Positions 60,396-64,000 of a DNA stretch of 64,000 bases are shown piece by piece. The DNA lies in contig NZ_JAEQNB010000001.1 of NCBI RefSeq assembly GCF_016722965.1, forward strand, positions 186,001 to 250,000, written 5' to 3'. Every line of letters begins with the position of its first letter. Position 1 is the stretch's first letter. The notes beneath the pieces were generated by a model, which saw only the letters and a list, made by a program, of their open reading frames with translations, did no database searches and was not told where the DNA came from. Made by a program: the position numbers and the translations under genes. Origin of the DNA: Tumebacillus amylolyticus. GTDB taxonomy: Bacteria > Bacillota > Bacilli > Tumebacillales > Tumebacillaceae.

Positions 60396-60437
60396 GAAAA
60401 CCCGCCCCTGCACAAGCGGCGGGCGGGTCTTTTTTTT
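60396..60437. terminator. Terminator between two minus-strand genes
   Basis: ACCCGCCC (60400-60407) pairs with GGGCGGGT (60421-60428). The T run is strongest on the plus strand, but TTTTCTTTG on the minus strand lets it end the YiaA-like transcript. Confidence 0.65.
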
Positions 60438-60672
60438 ACAGAATCGGCGGTTCCGGCTTCTTGGGGAGTCGTTCGGTGTCTTCTTGGTTGTCGCGGATCG
60501 TTTTTTGCAACACGAAGGACGACATGATCAGGAAGAGAGCGGTAACCGAGTAGTAGCCCTTGACGGACAGGTCTGCATCCAGGGTATAGATGCCGATAAA
60601 CATCGCGAACGTCGCCAAAACAAATGAGGCCCAAGCCAAAAACGTAAATGCTTGCGTATTGCGTTTGCCCAT
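60436..60672 (-). CDS. YiaA/YiaB-type two-helix membrane protein
   Basis: The 78-residue protein has two membrane helices (about 8-28 and 38-58). FLAWASFVLATFAMFIGIY and LSVKGYYSVTALFL match the YiaAB domain (PF05360). ATG at 60672 follows AGGAGGGG. It has its own promoter and no known role. Confidence 0.85.
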   Translation of the reverse strand: MGKRNTQAFTFLAWASFVLATFAMFIGIYTLDADLSVKGYYSVTALFLIMSSFVLQKTIRDNQEDTERLPKKPEPPIL

Positions 60673-60697
60673 GTGCGAACCCCTCCTAAATAATGAC

Positions 60698-60726
60698 ATC
60701 TTACAATGAAATTTATCCCTTGGCAA
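60698..60726 (-). promoter_or_regulatory. Predicted promoter of the YiaA-like gene
   Basis: On the minus strand -35 TTGCCA (60721-60726), 17 bp, -10 TAAGAT (60698-60703). Confidence 0.55.
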
Positions 60727-60772
60727 CTAGGAAACTAAAATCTCATTATAATCGGAGGTAAATGCACTCTTG

Positions 60773-62071
60773 TTATCCGCGTGCCGGCAGTCGTACCGAG
60801 ATCGTCGTGCCCTGTCCCGGCACGCTCTCCGCACGAATCTTGCCCCCGTGCGCTTCGACGATCCACTGGGCGATCGACAGCCCGAGACCTGTGCCCGGAT
60901 GCGTGCGCGCCCTCATCTTGTCCCCGCGGAAAAAGCGGTCGAAGATGCGAGGCAAGTCTTCGGCGGAAATCCCGATGCCGGTGTCGGTGACTTCGATTTG
61001 CACGTGGTTGGCGGTTTTTCGGCAGGTGACGTGGACACGCCCGCTCTCCTCGGTGTATTTCAACGCGTTGTCCAAGAGGATGACGAGCAACTGCTGCAAC
61101 CGCTCTTCGTCGCCGAGAATTTCGACAGGGAGTTCGTCGAGGGAGGAGTGAATTTCAATGTCCTTGAGCATCGCGAATTCGCGGAACCGTTCGACCATGC
61201 GCCCGACCAGCTCGTCCACACGCATCGGTTGGCGGAGAATCTCCAATTCGTTCGAATCGGAGCGGGCGAGTGTGAGCAGTTGCGAGACCAGTTTGCTCAT
61301 GCGGTTGGTCTCTTCGATGGCGTCCGAAATTCCGACGCTCTCCTGCTCGATGGTGTTGTCCGGATGGCGGAAGAGGCGTTCCAGAGACGTTTTCATCACG
61401 GTGAGCGGAGTGCGAAGTTCATGAGAGGCGTCGGCGACGAACTCTTGCTGTTTGTTCCAGGCCTGTTGAATCGGACGCAGGGCTCGGGTGGCGAGATAGA
61501 CGCCCGCCCCCACGGCGACCAACGCGCAGACTGCGCCGGCGACGATGATGACCCAGAGCATGCTGGTCATCATTTCTTGCGATTGTTGCAGGCCGGTGAG
61601 CAATTGAAGGGTTTGGATCGACGTGCCGTTTGCCATCTTCATTTGCACGGGCACGTTGTAGACACGATAGTCGTTGCCGCCGATGGAGACGGTGTGGAAC
61701 TGTCCCGGCTGTCCCTTGCCCGGAGGTTTTTTGGGATCGCCGTCATGATCCGGGTCGGGGCTCAACTTTTCCATATCTTCTTGAAAAAGCGCTCCCTCCG
61801 GCATCTGCAACGCCGCGTTGCCCTTGTCATCCCAGAGCACGTAGACGACCCGCCGTTCCGCTTCGCGCCCCTGATCGAGCGGACGACGATCCAGTTGACC
61901 GTGCGAGGCATCGTTGAGGAAGTGCTGGGCATTGTCCTGCAAGTTGTGGTCCGTTTGGGAGTACAAGCGCTCTTTGGTGTACAGATACAGCGTCGTGGAG
62001 AACGCCGTCAACAGCAGAAAAAACACCAAGGTGTTGAGCAACACGAGGCGCAGCTTCGTTTTTTTGAACAT
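60773..62071 (-). CDS. Two-component sensor histidine kinase
   Basis: The 432-residue kinase has an N-terminal membrane helix (about 8-26), an extracytoplasmic sensor region (about 27-170), a second helix (MLWVIIVAGAVCALVAVGAGVYL), then HisKA (FVADASHELRTPLTVMKTSLE) and HATPase (VTDTGIGISAEDLPRIFDRFFRGD, GTGLGLSIAQW). It begins 4 nt after the response regulator gene, its cognate partner. The operon also contains rnfD-like and apbE-like genes. Confidence 0.93.
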   Translation of the reverse strand: MFKKTKLRLVLLNTLVFFLLLTAFSTTLYLYTKERLYSQTDHNLQDNAQHFLNDASHGQLDRRPLDQGREAERRVVYVLWDDKGNAALQMPEGALFQEDMEKLSPDPDHDGDPKKPPGKGQPGQFHTVSIGGNDYRVYNVPVQMKMANGTSIQTLQLLTGLQQSQEMMTSMLWVIIVAGAVCALVAVGAGVYLATRALRPIQQAWNKQQEFVADASHELRTPLTVMKTSLERLFRHPDNTIEQESVGISDAIEETNRMSKLVSQLLTLARSDSNELEILRQPMRVDELVGRMVERFREFAMLKDIEIHSSLDELPVEILGDEERLQQLLVILLDNALKYTEESGRVHVTCRKTANHVQIEVTDTGIGISAEDLPRIFDRFFRGDKMRARTHPGTGLGLSIAQWIVEAHGGKIRAESVPGQGTTISVRLPARG

Positions 62072-62075
62072 GCGC

Positions 62076-62756
62076 CTACGCCTCCTTGAGCATGTAGCCG
62101 ATCCCTCGCACGGTGCGAATCATGGACTCACAGTGGAACGGGGTGAGTTTTTTGCGCAAGTAGTGGATGTAGAGGTCGACGATGGAGTCGTTGGCTTCCG
62201 AATCCAAGCCCCAGATGCGGTCGAAGATCTGACTGCGGGAGAGGATCTGCTCGCGGTTCTGCACCATGTATTGCAGCAACTCGAATTCTTTGTTGGTGAG
62301 TTTGAGCGGCGTGCCGTGGACACAGCCGTCATGCTCTTTCGGCAAAAAGGAGAGGGGTCCGTACGACAGCTCTCCCTCCGGGGCGAGCTTGCCGTCCCGA
62401 CGCAAGAGAGCGCGGATGCGGGCGAGCAGTTCTTCGGTGGCAAACGGTTTGACGAGGTAGTCGTCTGCGCCGGCATCCAAGCCTTTGACGCGGGCGTCCA
62501 CCGAGTCTTTGGCGGTGAGAAAAAGCGCAGGGGTCTTGATGCCTTTTTGCCGAAGACGCTTGATGAGCGAGAGGCCGTCGAGACCGGGGAGCATGATGTC
62601 GAGCACGAGGAGGTCGTAGGAATTGCTTTCGGCGAGCAAGAGACCTTCGTCGCCCGCTTCGGCCTCTTCGGTGAGATAAGATTCGTCTTGCAAGATGTTG
62701 ACAACCGCGTGTCGCAGGGCACGGTCGTCTTCGACAACGAGGACTTTCATCGTCAT
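62076..62756 (-). CDS. Two-component response regulator (OmpR/PhoB family)
   Basis: The 226-residue protein has a receiver domain with VVEDD, phospho-Asp in LLVLDIMLPGLDG and the switch Lys in YLVKPF, then a winged-helix DNA-binding domain (LTNKEFELLQYMVQNREQILSRSQI, VDLYIHYLRKKL, RTVRGIGYML). ATG at 62756 follows GGAGG and overlaps the rnfD-like stop as ATGA, tying the regulator to the flavin-protein genes. Confidence 0.94.
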   Translation of the reverse strand: MTMKVLVVEDDRALRHAVVNILQDESYLTEEAEAGDEGLLLAESNSYDLLVLDIMLPGLDGLSLIKRLRQKGIKTPALFLTAKDSVDARVKGLDAGADDYLVKPFATEELLARIRALLRRDGKLAPEGELSYGPLSFLPKEHDGCVHGTPLKLTNKEFELLQYMVQNREQILSRSQIFDRIWGLDSEANDSIVDLYIHYLRKKLTPFHCESMIRTVRGIGYMLKEA

Positions 62757-63565
62757 TTTTTCCAGAGCCTCCAAGCATTCCAGAGATTCGCCGTCAGCAG
62801 ACCGATCAGCAGGTACGCGAGACCTCCCCAGAGGAGATAGAGCGCGACGCTGACCACGGCGGCGATCAGGGCAAATACGATTTGGTCAGACGTTCGACCC
62901 GGCGAGGTCGGCGGGTCGGTCAGCATGACAAAACCGAGGAACAGTGCGGAATTCACAAACGGCGTTCGCAGGGCGTCGCTGGCGAGGTCGGTGTCGATTC
63001 CGAGCAGTGCCAGCACGAGAAACGCGAGAACGTAGACGCCGAGGAACGTGAGCACTTGGGCGTACTTGTTGACTTTGCGGGTGATGGCAAAGCCGATGAG
63101 CAGCAGGGCAAGGGTCCACCAAGGTGAAAGTTCTGCCATACCGCCCCACCAGTCTTGGTCGGTGGAGAGGAGAAGAACGCCGAGCAAGAGACCGATGGCG
63201 GCAGGGTTGAGCATCGGTTTTTTGCGCACGCGCAGGAGATTTTTGAGCAAAACGCCGAGAGCAGCGGTGGCGGCCGGGATGTACCACGGGGTGGTGACGG
63301 AGACCACCATCGCCACGATCAGTCCGGTCAGGATCGCGCCGTCGGGGAGTTTGTTTTTTCGTTTTTGGAAAAAGGCGAAGGGGAGGTCGATCAGCACGCC
63401 CCCGAGGATGGCGCTCGATGCGTTGAGCAGGCCCGACGTGTTGTGGGTGAAACCAAGGCCGATGGCGGAGAGGAACAGCAGAGAGAGCAGGACGAACGCT
63501 TTGGGCGTGTTCCAGTAGCTGAGTTTTGGGGTCGGTGCGGTGGTGAGCGGTACTTCGGGTTGCAT
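62753..63565 (-). CDS. RnfD/NqrB-like membrane protein
   Basis: The 270-residue protein has nine or ten hydrophobic helices and the RnfD/NqrB-family pattern (KNKLPDGAILTGLIVAMVV, NPAAIGLLLG, FVMLTDPPTSPGRTSDQIVF). In RnfD and NqrB a Thr in a D-x-(s/t)-(g/a)-T or S-(G/A)-x-T-type site carries covalent FMN. It starts just after an apbE-like flavin transferase gene, the enzyme that attaches FMN. No other rnf subunit is visible here. ATG follows GAGGAGG. Confidence 0.85.
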   Translation of the reverse strand: MQPEVPLTTAPTPKLSYWNTPKAFVLLSLLFLSAIGLGFTHNTSGLLNASSAILGGVLIDLPFAFFQKRKNKLPDGAILTGLIVAMVVSVTTPWYIPAATAALGVLLKNLLRVRKKPMLNPAAIGLLLGVLLLSTDQDWWGGMAELSPWWTLALLLIGFAITRKVNKYAQVLTFLGVYVLAFLVLALLGIDTDLASDALRTPFVNSALFLGFVMLTDPPTSPGRTSDQIVFALIAAVVSVALYLLWGGLAYLLIGLLTANLWNAWRLWKK

Positions 63566-63567
63566 GT

Positions 63568-64000
63568 TCAAACCTCCTCGCCTCTGTGGATGTGTAGGTC
63601 GGGTGTGATGAAAATTCCGGTGAGTCCGGCTTCCTGCAGCAGTTCTTGGCCTTGCACGGGGCCGAGCAAAAACGCTGCTGTTGAAAAAGCGTCCGCCAGC
63701 ATCGCAAACGGTGCGACGACGGAGCAACTGAGAAGTTGGCTTGCCGATGTGCCTGTGCGAGGATCGAGCAGATGGTGCGTGTTCGGGTTCTCGCGGGAGA
63801 TTCGTTCGTAACTGCCGGATGTGCAAATCGCGGCGTTGGTGAGCGAGAGCGAGGTGATGATGTCGTGGGGCTGCGTCGGGTGTTGGATGCCGACTTGCCA
63901 CGGTTCTCCTCGTTCGTTGAGACCTCCTGCGTAGACATCGCCGCCGGCGTTGATCAGAAAGCCGGCAGAGCTACGCAATTCCTGTGCGGCGAGGTCGACG
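63568..64000 (-). CDS. apbE: FAD:protein FMN transferase (ApbE), 5' end outside window
   Basis: The frame is open to the window edge, so only the C-terminal about 143 residues are visible. They contain GFLINAGGDVYAGG, SLTNAAICTSGSYER, HHLLDPRTGTSAS (the ApbE D-P-x-T-G motif) and a DAFSTAAFLLG helix, all typical of ApbE. The enzyme transfers FMN from FAD to Thr residues of partner proteins. It is 2 nt upstream of the rnfD-like gene, a probable substrate. Confidence 0.9.
   Translation of the reverse strand, partial: VDLAAQELRSSAGFLINAGGDVYAGGLNERGEPWQVGIQHPTQPHDIITSLSLTNAAICTSGSYERISRENPNTHHLLDPRTGTSASQLLSCSVVAPFAMLADAFSTAAFLLGPVQGQELLQEAGLTGIFITPDLHIHRGEEV

Overview
The window looks like chromosomal DNA of an endospore-forming Firmicute, most plausibly from the Alicyclobacillaceae (Tumebacillus-like). 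The pointers are a moderately high GC content, strong AGGAGG/GGGGG ribosome sites, frequent TTG and GTG starts, two orphan sporulation-type histidine kinases, a DeoD purine nucleoside phosphorylase, a cytochrome bd oxidase and very regular intrinsic terminators. I see no rRNA or tRNA gene, no IS element, no prophage and no CRISPR array. The genus is inference; gene content alone does not prove it.

Layout. 1-9.7 kb: the end of a C39-peptidase gene, a membrane-tethered dCTP-deaminase-like protein, a YunD-like phosphoesterase/SDR pair, a GAF sensor kinase, cydAB and a TipA-type MerR regulator. 9.7-14.1 kb: GNAT and APH-type genes, a small conserved gene, an orphan RiPP-like precursor peptide with a large dyad upstream, deoD, a YdeI-like gene, and a compact convergent RNA pair that looks like a type I toxin-antitoxin locus. 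14.2-20.3 kb: DUF421 membrane protein, an NmrA-like gene carrying eight 18-bp repeats, a serine beta-lactamase-like hydrolase, SRPBCC, RecQ. 20.3-21.3 kb: a GNAT-type toxin-antitoxin-like cluster with two homologous small proteins. 21.3-26.9 kb: MFS/DUF4931 divergent from an AraC regulator, carbonic anhydrase, an APH-like kinase and small proteins.

26.9-33.2 kb is an oligopeptide-import operon (glutamine-amidotransferase-like hydrolase, lipoprotein, two permeases, two ATPases) with a terminator after the lipoprotein gene. 33.2-39.4 kb: Bcr/CflA exporter, LRAT-domain protein, methyltransferase, KinB-like kinase, and a DHA2 exporter divergent from its PadR regulator with two PadR operators. 39.4-40.4 kb: an AT-richer DUF3990-like (ADP-ribosyltransferase fold) gene overlapping a small partner gene. 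40.4-54.8 kb: cytochrome P450, a three-gene ABC-2 exporter, APH-like kinase, matrixin protease plus secreted neighbour, penicillin-acylase-family enzyme, tryptophan 2,3-dioxygenase behind a possible attenuator, MATE exporter, GNAT, VOC and a secreted amidase. 54.8-64 kb: folA-thyA, small phosphoesterase, GH84 glucosaminidase, esterase, ATP-grasp enzyme, YiaA-like protein, and an apbE-rnfD-response regulator-kinase operon running off the right edge.

The most unusual parts are the convergent small-RNA/peptide locus at 13.8-14.1 kb, the GNAT cluster with paralogous small partners at 20.3-21.2 kb, the orphan FDLD-leader peptide at 11.9-12.1 kb and the DUF3990 pair at 39.5-40.4 kb. All functional claims rest on motifs read by eye; no database search was run.
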